Shown: positions 45,588 through 56,252 of the stretch, piece after piece
Layout: every line of letters starts with the position of its first letter
Numbering within the stretch: the stretch's first letter is position 1
Assembly: GCA_024516155.1 (NCBI GenBank)
Contig: JAJJXM010000006.1
Location: 1 to 64,000, forward strand
Direction of reading: 5' to 3'
DNA length: 64,000 nucleotides
Origin: Pyronema omphalodes
Taxonomy: Eukaryota; Ascomycota; Pezizomycetes; Pezizales; Pyronemataceae
Position numbers and translations under genes: made by a program
Notes under the pieces: model-generated
What the model saw: only the letters and a program-made list of their open reading frames with translations
The model's database searches: none
Told to the model about the DNA's origin: nothing

Positions 45588-45719
45588 TATTTATTTATTT
45601 ATTTATTGAATCATACGCTGACCGAGGCCTAAAAGGCCCATGCAGGACAATACAACAAAACACCCAATACCCGTCCTCGTGAAATTAACCACCTTATGAG
45701 GCCCCCCGATATCCTTTAC
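45588..45719 (-). mobile_element. 5'-truncated LINE insertion (132 bp) with 14-bp target duplication
   Basis: Read on the minus strand it ends ...GGCCTTTTAGGCCTCGGTCAGCGTATGATTC plus an AAAT tandem tail, homologous to the LINE 3' end at 8640-8706. It is flanked by TTCATCCCTAGATT at 45574-45587 and 45720-45733. Duplication copy B has a single copy of that 14-mer (49257-49270) with no insert: the empty site. Confidence 0.92.
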
Positions 45720-46256
45720 TTCATCCCTAGATTGCTGCACCTATTTCTCCATCGGTCGCAGTTATACAATTCACGAGGCTTCTTTCAACCGTTCATATTA
45801 TTGATTAGCATCAATAGCAAACATTCATAGAAGATGTGACTAACAGAAAAAGTCTTCATCTTAAACGAAGCCCACAATGGCAGTCATTAATTCAAACTTG
45901 GAACAATCAAACAAATAGGTATTATTCTACATTCAAAATTAGGCAGGCAACAGCATATCAAAACTGTGCAAAAGAAATTCAGTGATTCGAACGGTTGGAA
46001 ACAGAATCGAAACGTTCACGGTTCACAAGGACGCCATCCAAGAATACGCAAGACTACACAAATTCCCAAGCTTCTCTGATGTTAGCTTCTCATTTACAGC
46101 TTGAGACATGGTTCATGTCCATTGTCCATTAAATAGTTTTCAGTTGTAAGTTCTTGGCACAAGAAAGTATGGCATTGTAGCCTTTTTTTGTGCAATCGCT
46201 TTCTAGCACTCGAGTGAGGGTCATGATCCAAAGCTTTGCATCTGCGCAGCTTGATA

Positions 46257-47030
46257 CAGACTTTCCAACCGTATAGCCAGTTTACCGGGTAAAATCGTCA
46301 ACCAGGTAACTGAACTGACAATTCACAGTTAGTTGGTGCAGTTTTGGTGTCCCGGATACACAGTTGGTTCAGTTTTGAGGGGTCCAGAGAACCAGGTAAC
46401 TGCAGTGCACTGATTAAACTGACTCGATAAATACAAACCAGTTTAGCCGCATCGGGAACCAGTGCATGCAGGAATAAATAACGTATTAAACCTCGTTTGA
46501 ACCCACTTGTTGCTGAGCCTGCCAATATCTCAACCCTCCTCATTTCACCAGCTTCTAGTAACCAGATTTCCCAACCTTTACAAAATGGCGTTGAACATGC
46601 TCTCAGTTCCCGCGATGACTGCCGAGTCTGAGCTGCTGTTTTCTAAACGCAAGCGGATTGTTATATCGGACCGCCATTGAATACAGGAAGATACTCTGCA
46701 GGCCATTGGGGGGCTCAAGAGCTGCAATCGTGGGCGCCAGTTGTGATTTCTGGAGACCCAATTAGGACACAATTTTGTTGTGTATGCGCTGAATAATATT
46801 TATTGCCCCTTCATAAACCAGTTCCTCTAGACAGACCAGTTTTCGCAGTTTAAACAGTTCACCTAGTTTGCCAAGCCTTGCATTCAGTTAACTCGTTTTC
46901 GCAGTTTAACCAGTTTATACTACTGAAAGTAAACTGAACTGGGTCGCCGTACACAGTTCTCATATTCCAACAGTCGGTACAGTCCGTTTTGGCCGCCATT
47001 TTAAACTGGTTTGTACGACTGGAAGGTCTG
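46257..47030 (+). mobile_element. hAT transposon relic at the junction of the duplication
   Basis: Imperfect terminal inverted repeats start CAGACTTTCCAACCGTA (46257) and, at the other end in reverse complement, CAGACCTTCCAGTCGTA (ending 47030). Subterminal AACTGAACTG/CAGTTTA motifs recur at both ends. A hAT dimerisation-domain relic lies inside. I do not see a clean 8-bp target duplication. The right end abuts the first base of duplication copy B. Confidence 0.75.
46585..46745 (+). pseudogene. hAT transposase C-terminal dimerisation domain, broken
   Basis: The frame reads NMLSVPAMTAESELLFSKRKR then SDRH, TGA, IQEDTLQAIGGLKS and TGA. It matches the hAT C-terminal pattern (SIPAMSAESERLFS...DRNRL..DTIEALECLKS). 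An internal TGA at 46678-46680 breaks it, and no upstream transposase remains, so it is dead. Confidence 0.8.
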
Positions 47031-47321
47031 ATCTTGCCAACGAGAGAGGCTCTTCTATGTACATGTCTGGCGCATATAAACAGAATAACACACCACCGTT
47101 CTGGATGCAAGATCTCCGCAATCGAACCTATAATATCGATCAGATAGAGCTTGATATCTGCTGTCATTCGGTGCATGGTAGTACCTATCTAGAATATTGC
47201 GAACATTAATCCCCTGCTACGTCGCATACGAGGCTCTACGCAAGACAAATAAACGGGGTATACGTGGCAGCATTCAAGCAAACCACCCATCAATGATATC
47301 CGCGTGTACTGACCCCGTGAA

Positions 47322-47660
47322 TTGATTTTTTGTTCGGACGATATCTTCATTTTACTCTCTGATACGTATGCGAAATGGCGAAAAGTGGGCTTAGAAAAAA
47401 ACCACCAGTCTTCAAGACTTCCAAGGGTTTCAGATGTCGGGTACACATCCAGATATTTGGTTTTCACTATGTTATCATGGATGCATGAAATGAAGATGGG
47501 TATGCCTGTCGTGCATCAAAACCCGAGACTTACCAACGCCTCTCTGTGCCCTACAGCTTGTGACAAGTTGCGTCAGATGCATTCTGATGACACGATGCTG
47601 TCCAAAACATCCAAAAAAAAATGCCAGTTTCATCAGTTCTATAAGTGGCGGCTGTCATGA
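47322..47660 (+). pseudogene. Hypothetical ORF in duplication copy B, without ATG start
   Basis: Open frame of 112 codons from a TTG, ending TCATGA as in copy A and aligned with it through most of its length. The first in-frame ATG is deep inside (in the conserved MLSW motif), so translation as in copy A is unlikely without another exon. No recognised domain. Confidence 0.25.
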
Positions 47661-47963
47661 AAAACGTGCGCCAATAGGAATCATTCTCCGATCTGAAATT
47701 CTTTTCTCGTGTGGAGCCGGATAGCGAGAGAATACATGGAGATAGTATATATCAAAACTCATTTAATCAAGCAATTCCCGTGGAAGCTGATAAATTCAAA
47801 TAAAATATATCAATCCGAAAGAGTATCCACCACTTATAAATTGAATCTATATAAATTCTGGTAGTCAATTCTCTCGTGGTAAGTGATTTGCTTTCGGAAG
47901 TCGAATTTAATGTAACCTAAATCCTCATTACTTACACGCCAAAAGGACTGTAATACTGTGGGG

Positions 47964-48791
47964 ATGTCCCAGCTATATAACCGCCAGAACTCTCAAGCTC
48001 CACAAGCCCAATTTGCACTGCAACAGCAGCAACAACGGCAACACACACAACAATTTCAACAGCAACAGCAGCAATGCGTACACCAGCAACAACAGAAAAT
48101 AGTACAGCAGCAATACTCCCGACAGCAATACACAAAACAGCAATACTCTCAACAGCAATACACTCGAGAGCAATACACTCGAGAGCAATACACTCGAGAG
48201 CAATACACTCGAGAGCAATACTCTCAACAGCAATATACACAACAACAATATACACAACAGCAACAGATACAACAGCAACAGATGCAGCAGCAACAGATCC
48301 AGCAGCAACAAATGCAGCAGCAACAAATGCAGCAGAAACAAATGCAGCAGAAACAGACACAGCAGCAACAGACACAGCAGCAACAGGCACAGCAGCAACA
48401 GGCACAATACCAATATTCACAGCAGCAACAGGCACAATACCAATATTCACAGCAGCAACAGGCAAAGCAGCAACAGGCACAATACCAATATTCACAGCAA
48501 CAACAGGCACAGCAACAACAGGCACAGCAACAACAGGTACAGCAACAACAGGCACAGCAACAACATGTACCTCGGCTTCAATGGCAACCCAAGACATATG
48601 CTACATCTCAAGGTCCCCGATTTGCGCCCCACCCACCCGCTCCACAAACACAGAGAAACCCGGCCAACGGGGGTCAGTACAACAGTAACATAACCCCTCC
48701 AAACCCCACCGCTTATAATAACGTGAAGTATGCAGACGGGGGATATAGATCTCAGCCCGGCCATTCACAGTACCGGTATACAGGGCATTAG
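47964..48791 (+). CDS. Q-rich prion-like protein, copy B
   Basis: 275 residues from ATG at 47964 (GGGATGTCCC). The head MSQLYNRQ matches copy A. The Q-rich region is about 190 residues, longer than in copy A, with tandem QYTRE, QQQMQ, QYQYSQQQQAQ units expanded at the DNA level. The tail retains RFAP, QYNSN, AYNNV and SQPGHSQY. TATATAAA at 47848-47855 lies 116 bp upstream. A GT-AG 50-bp segment after the stop (48847-48896) aligns with the possible 3'UTR intron in copy A. Repeat growth or loss by slippage explains the length difference. Function unknown. Confidence 0.55.
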   Translation: MSQLYNRQNSQAPQAQFALQQQQQRQHTQQFQQQQQQCVHQQQQKIVQQQYSRQQYTKQQYSQQQYTREQYTREQYTREQYTREQYSQQQYTQQQYTQQQQIQQQQMQQQQIQQQQMQQQQMQQKQMQQKQTQQQQTQQQQAQQQQAQYQYSQQQQAQYQYSQQQQAKQQQAQYQYSQQQQAQQQQAQQQQVQQQQAQQQHVPRLQWQPKTYATSQGPRFAPHPPAPQTQRNPANGGQYNSNITPPNPTAYNNVKYADGGYRSQPGHSQYRYTGH

Positions 48792-49765
48792 GTTGAATAT
48801 TAGAACGATTAGCCACCGGCTATCAGCCACTGTATATTACAAAGAAGTAAGTTGATTGAGTTTCGGGTATGTTCCTTATTATTATGGTATTTACAGACCT
48901 TCTATTCTATTTCAGGCCATTTTTGATTTTTTGGGGAATAACTTTGCTTTATAAGGGGGGTTCAATTATTATTTCGTCGTGTGTGTTATCAGATGATTTA
49001 CCGCATGCAATTGTATATATTTCGTTCCTGTGTCTTCATATCAATTCTAGGATTCCACTAATTACTATAAGATCACAAAACATCGTTTGTGCAATGCTGC
49101 ATGAATCAGAAAGATTGATCGATCACTATCTATGACATCTTATTTTCGTTAAAGTATACTTATTAAACTTAAGATTTCAGACGGTTAAAATATCCTTATC
49201 TTGTATATGGTGCTTCCAAGTAGTCAAGAGAGACACTCAAAAACCAAGAATTTTTGTTCATCCCTAGATTGCTGCACCTATTTCTCCATCGGTCGTAGTT
49301 ATACAATTTACGAGGCTTCTTCCTCCTCGATTAGCATGAATAGGAGACATTCATAGAAGTTTTGACTAACAGAAGAAGTCTTCATCCTAAACGAAGCCTC
49401 AATGGCAGTCAGTCATTCGTTCAAACTTAGAATAATCAAACGAATAGGTATTATACTACATCAAAAGTTAGGCAGGCTGTAGACAACGGCATATCAAAAC
49501 TGGGCAAAAGAAATTCAGCGATTCGAACGGTTGTAAAAAGAATCGAAACGTTCATAAGGACGCTGCCATTCAATGATACGCAAGACTACACAAATTTCCA
49601 AGCTTCTCTAATTTTGGGTTCTCATTTAAAGCTTGAGGCATGGTTTATGTCCATTAAATAGTGTTCAGTTGTAGGTTCTTGTTACAAGAAATTATGGCAT
49701 TGTAGCCTTTTTTTTTTGTGCAATCGCTTTCTAGCATTCGAGTGAGGGTCATGATCCAAAGCTTT

Positions 49766-50546
49766 TTAATTTGATTTGATTTGATTTTCTTGAACGTTCC
49801 CAACATTAAGGTTATGACGTATGCTATAGTCTAAATACATCTCGAGGCTCTAGCTGTTACCTTAGAGTCTCACTAGGATTCGCCCTAGAGCGCACTTCAT
49901 TTCTTGGTTTCCAGCCCCGCAACCACACCTCGAAATCGAATTCTGTAGCCCAAAGATCGTCTTGTAAGTTTAGTTTGACATTTTTAGGTCTTTGAATCAC
50001 CCTTTCTGTGGGAATATTGTAACAAAGTCGGCGCTGGAGTGGTTGTTCTGCGCGATGACTCCTGCCACGCTACCAGTGTCCAAAACTTTACTAATCAGAT
50101 AAATCTCTATGTAACATTCCAATAGTTCTGAGACAGATTAAGAAATGGCAAAATGTGATATACTATGCACTAAAGCGTAAATGCTTCTAGTTTGAAAGCT
50201 TGTATTACTGAGTAATCCTACTGGCCCATCTGACTGGAGCTGAATATTGTGCTTCTAGAAACAAACAGCCAGAGACAACACTAAATGTTATCGCATTGAT
50301 GAAGTGTCAAAAGATGCACCTTTTTGTTTAATTGGCGTAGCTCGTTTGCGTGACCTGAGGGGTACATCGTCTTGCATGGGACTGAGAGAGGGGAAACGAT
50401 ATGGTGTACACCATATAGACACATTTCTCCAGAAATGAGGCAAGCTTTTACACATATTAACCTCACTGGTTACGTTGTTTAACTTCTGTCTTTGCATGTT
50501 CCTCAATATGCTCTCTTCACTCTCCCAGTTATACGAACATAGCTTC
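49766..50546. other. LINE-like tail and promoter of the next gene
   Basis: At 49766-49795 TTAATTTGATTTGATTTGATTTT resembles the reverse complement of the AATCAAATCAAA tail at 8681-8706, so a minus-strand LINE fragment may follow to about 49975. The rest shows no gene and should include the promoter of the membrane-protein gene at 50547. Confidence 0.4.
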
Positions 50547-51785
50547 ATGATGCCACGGTTCAGTACTGCGATTTTTAAAGCGGGCCTATTTGCTGTCCTC
50601 ATCTGTCAGATATTGGCTTCTCCGATACAAATGCCGGATATCAACGCGGATTCAACCGGCGCAATCATTAACCATATCATACCCATAAACGGCACTGCAT
50701 TGGGGTCTGATATGGCCTGTTATGTATGAATTCAAAGCTACGTATTTTCATACATCAACTGATGATGATTCAGGCTCTTCCATATGGTGCCATCGGCTTT
50801 ATTTCTCACATCCTAACATACTACACGATCATCTGTCTATTGTGCGGGGTCCCCCCATTATGTCCCTGGAGAGATCTTCAACAACCACGACTCAATATGG
50901 GCATTGCGATTTCCGGTGTCCTTCTCGGAAATACTGTTACGATAGTTACCATTTTTCAATGCCACCGGACATGGGAATTGACGTTGATTGCAGTGTGGAA
51001 GTCTGCTTTGAGCGTGGCGTTGGCCGGTATTTGTGCACATGGATCTCTTCTATCTGCCAAGATTACAGAAGCTGCAGAAAAGGATTACAAATTGGATGAG
51101 GAGGCCTATGAGCAAGCCCAAAAAATCCAAAAGAAAACGTTCAGAGATGCTGAACGTGAAGAGCGTATGCTCCTTGGATTACCACTGCGAGGGTTGGACA
51201 GGAAGGGGGCTGTCGACAACATAGAACCTCCGCCTCCCTACGATAATAAAGACATCAAACAGTCCCCTCCAACAAAGTAAGTCAAAACATGCGTGAAGAA
51301 ACATCTATGAAGGGTTTATTTCTAATCCAACTGATAGACCACCGAAGTACACCAGTTCTGGAGAACTGGTGAAGCCTCAGTTCAAAAAGGTCTATGATCT
51401 TTCTACTCGCGAAGCCAAGCTCGTTCTCCTCTGGCTGTCAATATACTTAATCGGAACACTGATTGGAATCATCGGCCTCGTTTCGCTGTTACATAAATCG
51501 CCGGATGGCTTGTCCCCGATTTCTGATGAGAGGGTTATGGCCATTTTCTTCTTTATTGCGGCTCTCGTAACATGGCTGATACTCATTCTCTTCATTAACC
51601 CCATTAAGCATTTAGCAGCCTTTATCGGTTTGGAATGCATGATTATGTGTGCCATAGCCTCATTCTTTTGCGACTGGATGCTTGCTGCACTTTCGGGAAA
51701 TTGGGTGGGGGTTCCTACGGCTGAAAACACAGGACTATGTGTTGTATATTTTCTGTCAGAAAGGTTTTCTATGTTTGCCATTTAA
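50547..51785 (+). CDS. Secretory-route multi-span membrane protein, unknown function
   Basis: Model: join(50547..50723, 50774..51276, 51338..51785), 375 residues; introns are 50 bp (GTATGA...CTGATGATGATTCAG) and 61 bp (GTAAGT...CAACTGATAG), both in phase. The N-terminus (FKAGLFAVLICQILAS) is a good signal peptide. Four to six further hydrophobic segments are visible (about 65-85, 105-125, 132-150, 250-275, 295-315 and 320-340), separated by a charged loop with a coiled-coil-like EAYEQAQKIQKKTFRDAEREE stretch and a PPPPY motif. I recognise no family; in-frame ATGs at 50496 and 50508 are alternative starts. The fit of two introns to one frame is the main support. Confidence 0.7.
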
Positions 51786-52163
51786 GTACTGTATGATTGT
51801 CACGATAACGGAAGAGGCGGAGTAGAGGAATTAGTGTTTATAGTGGAACATTGAAGACAAACGTTCGTTATTTGTAACGTTGATGGAACTTGAGACATGT
51901 CTGTACACGGATCAAAGACAAAAAAGCGAGTCATTAGAAAATATAACACATGGATTCTTTTATTATTAATTTTTTTTATACTTATAAATTACAATAACCA
52001 CATTGTTCATAGTTTTAAGGTAAATATGGAAGAAGTTGCATTAATTTGAGCAAAGTCTTGGCGGTAGGGTATCCCTGGGTACCTGTCTGGTGCGTCATGT
52101 TGAGAGTAACACAAGCTCCTGTCCCCGCCTTCGCTTGTACCCCACCAACGCGCGCACTTCACC
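51786..52163. other. Intergenic, no gene seen
   Basis: 3'UTR of the preceding gene and promoter of TRP4. A T-rich patch lies at 51956-51980. Confidence 0.5.
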
Positions 52164-53738
52164 ATGTCCGACACTCTCCTCCCAATTCTCAAAAAGATCT
52201 CTGGCACAAAAGCTGCCACAGCCGAAGAAATCGACAATGCCCTCGACCTAATTTCCCAAAACCGCATTTCGCCCGTCCAAGCTGGCGCGTTACTAACCGC
52301 TCTTCATTACACCGGTCTTAAACCATCCAACAAGTACCCTGGTGATCTTTCCAACGCAATTACCAGCGCTCTAGAAGAACAATGTACCCCCGAGCTTGCC
52401 GACGCATTGATAACCGCGCAATCTCTCAGCACCGGTACTCCCGCATCAGCTTCCTCTACCTCCGCCTACTCCCTCCGTGAGCTTATCGCCCGCATCGCCT
52501 CCAGTCATGGCAAGGAATCCACCCCCAAGATAGCCGAAGACCTTGGTTCCTCCCTCTCAGAAGCCTTCCAGCAAATCTCCCTCGGTACCTGTAGCGCTGC
52601 ACAGACTGGAATCCTTCTTACCTCACTCCACTACACCGGCCTCGATATGCAAGCTTCCATCATTGCCACCGCTGCCCGCCAGCTTCGTAGCGTAGGTCAC
52701 AAGATCCAGAATCTGAAGCAGCACCCCAGCAGTGGTCCTGGTCCCTACTCCGGTGGTCTCGTTGATATTGTTGGAACTGGTGGAGATGGCCACGATACCT
52801 TCAATGTATCTACCACCGCCGCGATTGTAGTCTCTGGTTGCGGTGTTCGTGTTTGTGAGTAACTCAACATCTGGTATCATCTATGTCTAACAGTCATAGG
52901 CAAGCACGGTTCCAAAGCTTCCACCTCCGCCTCCGGTAGCGCCGATATCTTGATGTCTCTGGGTGCAAAGCTACTTTCCGTCACCCCCGATGTCGTCTCA
53001 ACAATGTACGCCGAAGACAACCACCCTGAGAGTAGCTTCTGTTTCTTGTATGCGCCTGTTTTCCATCCCGCTATGGCACAGATTGGACCTATCCGTAGAG
53101 AGCTTGGTTGCAGGACAATTTTCAATGTTCTTGGACCATTGATTAACCCCGTAGATTACTCTATTACCGAGGGATTAGAAGCGAGAATTCTTGGTGTTGG
53201 AAAGAAGGAACTTGGCCCAGTATATGCCGAGACTTTGAAACTTCTGGGGGCTAGAAAGGTTATGGTTGTGTGCGGAGAGGAGCAGCTGGACGAGATTTCC
53301 CCAGCGGGATACACAGATGCATGGTGGATCGGGGATGAGAAAGATGGCGAGAGAAAAATCCATACCTTCAAGATGCACCCGAAGGAGACTTTTGGGCTTG
53401 ACACACACCCTCTTAGCGTAGTTGCTGGTGGAAAGAAGCCGGAGGAGAATGCAGTTATCTTGAAGGCTCTATTAGCTGGGAAGATGCCCAGAGGTGAGCC
53501 TATCACTGATTTCGTGCTGCTTAATGCTGCAGCACTATTAGTAGTATCAGATGCCGTGCACGACCGGGCAGAGGGCGAGGTTGATTGGGAGATTGGTTCT
53601 GATGGTATCATTAGAGGTGCCATTTGGACAAAAGCAGTGGAAAGAGCTCTAGAAGGCATCAACAGCGGAGAGAGCTGGAGGTGCTGGGAGCGTTTCGTGA
53701 AAACTTCACAACAAGCGGAGGAGGCACAACAGTCTTAA
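52164..53738 (+). CDS. TRP4: Anthranilate phosphoribosyltransferase
   Basis: Model: join(52164..52854, 52900..53738), 509 residues; the 45-bp intron (GTGAGT...CTAACAGTCATAG) splits a TGC codon. It catalyses anthranilate + PRPP to phosphoribosylanthranilate, the second step from chorismate to tryptophan. Signatures: DIVGTGGDGHDTFNVSTT near residue 198 (PRPP site), KHGSKASTSASGSAD near 232 and NVLGPLINP near 296. The N-terminal helical domain seems duplicated: ILKKISGTKAATAEEIDNAL...GALLTALHYTGL near residues 5-50 and ELIARIASSHGKESTPKIAEDL...GILLTSLHYTGL near 110-165, so the protein is longer than yeast Trp4 (about 380). Catalytic motifs are intact. Confidence 0.95.
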
Positions 53739-54050
53739 GAAGCTACGCATTCAGATAGATAGAATGTTAGAACGAACTCTGTTTGTATTAACGGACAGCA
53801 ACCCTTTTTCCCCGCACTTTTTCCTCGTTTCCAGCTCAAAGCTATGTTCCTATCACATGTGAAAAGAAAATTAGAAAGTAAAAACCCTATTTCTTAGCCC
53901 CTCCGTATACTCGTAAAACAGAGATAGTATCCTGAAATTAGCTCCATTCGATATTTATCTCAATTTGTGAAAAGAAACTGTTTAGCGGTTGACCATTATT
54001 TTTGCAATAGATTGTTAGTTTTGAAAGCCTCCATAACAACTGGACTATGT
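53739..54050. other. Convergent intergenic region
   Basis: 312 bp between the 3' ends of TRP4 (plus) and MSL5 (minus). No gene seen. Confidence 0.5.
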
Positions 54051-56252
54051 TCAGTATCTACCGTTACCAGGGGGTGGTGGTGGTGGGGGACCATGACCTG
54101 GAGGCGGTGGGGGAGGTGGTGGTGGTGGGGGAGGGGGAGGAGCTCCTGCCATCGGGGGAGGGGGAGGTGGCGGCATGAAAGATCCGTTCATTGGAGGAGG
54201 CGGTGCTTGCAGCGGCTGGTAGAATCCACTCTGGTTAGAATAACTGGGTCCTTGAGGAAGTCCCGGGGGCATCATGTTGGACATCAACGGAGGAGGGCCA
54301 AACGATGGGCCATTCTGAAATGGGGGTGCTCCGGGAGGCGCCATGAAGTTCGAGTTCATAGGGGGTCCCCATGGTTGGTTGTGGCTAGGATTTGGTCCTG
54401 CGTTGAAATTCTGGACTTGATTTTGACCCTGTGCACCGTGCCATGGCAGAGACTGCCCAGTTTGCGTGTTGTTTCTGTAGTTAAATCCCGAGTCGTTGTT
54501 TCCGGCAGGTCTATGGTTTGACACTTTCTGGTTCCAGGGAGCGGCACCACCGCTCGAAGTTGCGCGATCATGACGGTCGTTGAACCTATCACTATGGTTG
54601 TGGCTGTTTCCAGTAATCATCCTTTGGGGAGTACCTGAATCAATCGCGTGCCCGCTGTTTGATCCGCCAAGTTCTTGCATCAATGACTATCCACCGTTTA
54701 GCACTCTGTCATTATAAAGGTTATGAAAGGGACGGTTTACCTCGTACTCCGTATCAACGGCATCAACTGGGCCTTTCTGACGCCAATCGGTTCCTTTTTG
54801 ACGCTCAACACAATCTCGTGCAAAGTGACCGGCGTTTCCACAAACACGGCAAATGATATTGGACATGTAGCTCTTTTTTTCAGGGCAGTCGTACTTGCGG
54901 TGACCAATCTCGCCACCTTAATCAGATTAGTATTGTCTAAGCTTTGCACCATTAGATCAACTTACAATTTTGGCAGGCTTGGTTCTCGTCGTCTATAAAT
55001 TCATGTGAGTATTTTACAAATAAAATTGACTAGGCGACTTACCTCGAAGTGTACCGTTAAGAGTGGCGAGGAGTCTGAGCTGGTGTCTCTTCAAATCGTT
55101 GTCTTGTTCGGGCACGGATGCAGCCTGATATCTGGTTAGTTCACTGGGAAACTGTATGGACTTTAGCAATCTTACCACTTCGATGACCTGATGAATTAAC
55201 TTCTTCGCCATATTGATACTGTCCTCATTCTCGGAGATGATCAAACAGTGGAGGTCTTCTTCGAGATTAGAATCCATGGCTCTATCACTGCCACCTTTGC
55301 CTTCCTTGACAGAGCCTTTTCCACGGATAGCAATCTTAGCACCTGATTTGGATTCCATTTCTTTTAATGTATTTCCACGGGGTCCGATTAGTAGCCCAAC
55401 TATTAGTAGATCAATCAAGCACAGGTTAGTAAAACTCAGACAATATTCCAAGGGTCTCAATCGGAGTTTGTGAATGGGTTAGAAAGGGTTAGTATACTGA
55501 AGTTAATCTCTGGGTAGTCATTTACGGGAATGTAAACTTTCTCATGAGTCTTTGACGGGCGTCTATAATCGGCAGGGATAGGATAATTGGGAAAGATCTT
55601 TCCAGCTTTCTGGATTAGTTCGTGTCTCTCTGCTTCAAGCTTTTTGCGGTATCGGTGTTCTCTAGTATTGGTACGACGACCGTGGTGGTCATACTGCGGA
55701 GGAGGAGATGGCGACCTACACCGTTAGAACAAGCACAACTCTGGTGGTGATATGGGCTTACCGAAGTCTCTCCTCCGGAACAATGTCGTTAATCTTAAGC
55801 TTCTGGGTGATCTCAAGGATACGAAGATGAACACAATACGCGTCAAGCTGTTCGTTTGTCATCTGGGAAGATATCATAGTGGGCAAGCCGACAAGACCAG
55901 CGATAGAGTTAGTTTCTGCAGAAGCTCCCCAGCGGCTGCCTCGCTTTCTCTTTCTCGCGGTGTCATGGTCGGTAGCTTCAGGTTTAACTTCGAGAGAACG
56001 ACCACGAGGTTCCTTGTCTTCAGCTGAAATGTCAAAGAATTCTTCTTTATCAATCCAGCTTCTCTTTACTGGAGTTGGTCCTGGAGTGAATGGTTCCTGC
56101 TTGCCGAAGTTGGTAAAATCCTGCTTGATTTGTTTGGAAACTGGTGTTGCTGGTGGTGTAGGATTTGAATCAGCTTGTGAATCACGGTTGCCGAAACGAC
56201 GACCAGGAGCTACTGGAACATTGTTAGTTCCTGTAACTTCCTGACGACGCAT
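54051..56252 (-). CDS. MSL5: Branchpoint-binding protein (Msl5 / SF1)
   Basis: Model: complement(join(54051..54686, 54741..54916, 54966..54992, 55043..55124, 55176..55399, 55498..55715, 55762..56252)), 617 residues, six introns of 46-98 bp, all in frame. It recognises the intron branch site during early spliceosome assembly. N-terminal half: a U2AF-ligand-type motif (RKRKRGSRWG near residue 100), the helix-hairpin region, then KH/QUA2 with NDYPEINFIGLLIGPRGNTL near 232 and GKGSVKEGKG. Two CCHC zinc knuckles (CQNCGEIGHRKYDC and CRVCGNAGHFARDC) follow near residues 345-385. The C-terminus is Pro/Gly/Asn-rich with long P-runs, as in SF1. A 27-nt microexon (54966-54992) encodes the first part of knuckle 1. 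Confidence 0.95.

Larger units (their letters stand above)
43642..46237 (+). repeat. Segmental duplication copy A
   Basis: Direct repeat of 47031-49765, from ATCTTGCCAACGAGAGAGG to TCATGATCCAAAGCTTT. Both copies hold a short ORF, a Q-rich ORF and similar flanks in the same order. Copy A has 132 bp of LINE DNA (45588-45719) missing from copy B and a shorter Q-rich tract. Confidence 0.9.
47031..49765 (+). repeat. Segmental duplication copy B
   Basis: Direct counterpart of 43642-46237. Similarity ends at CCAAAGCTTT; just after it comes a TTTG-rich LINE-like tail (49766-49795). Confidence 0.9.
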
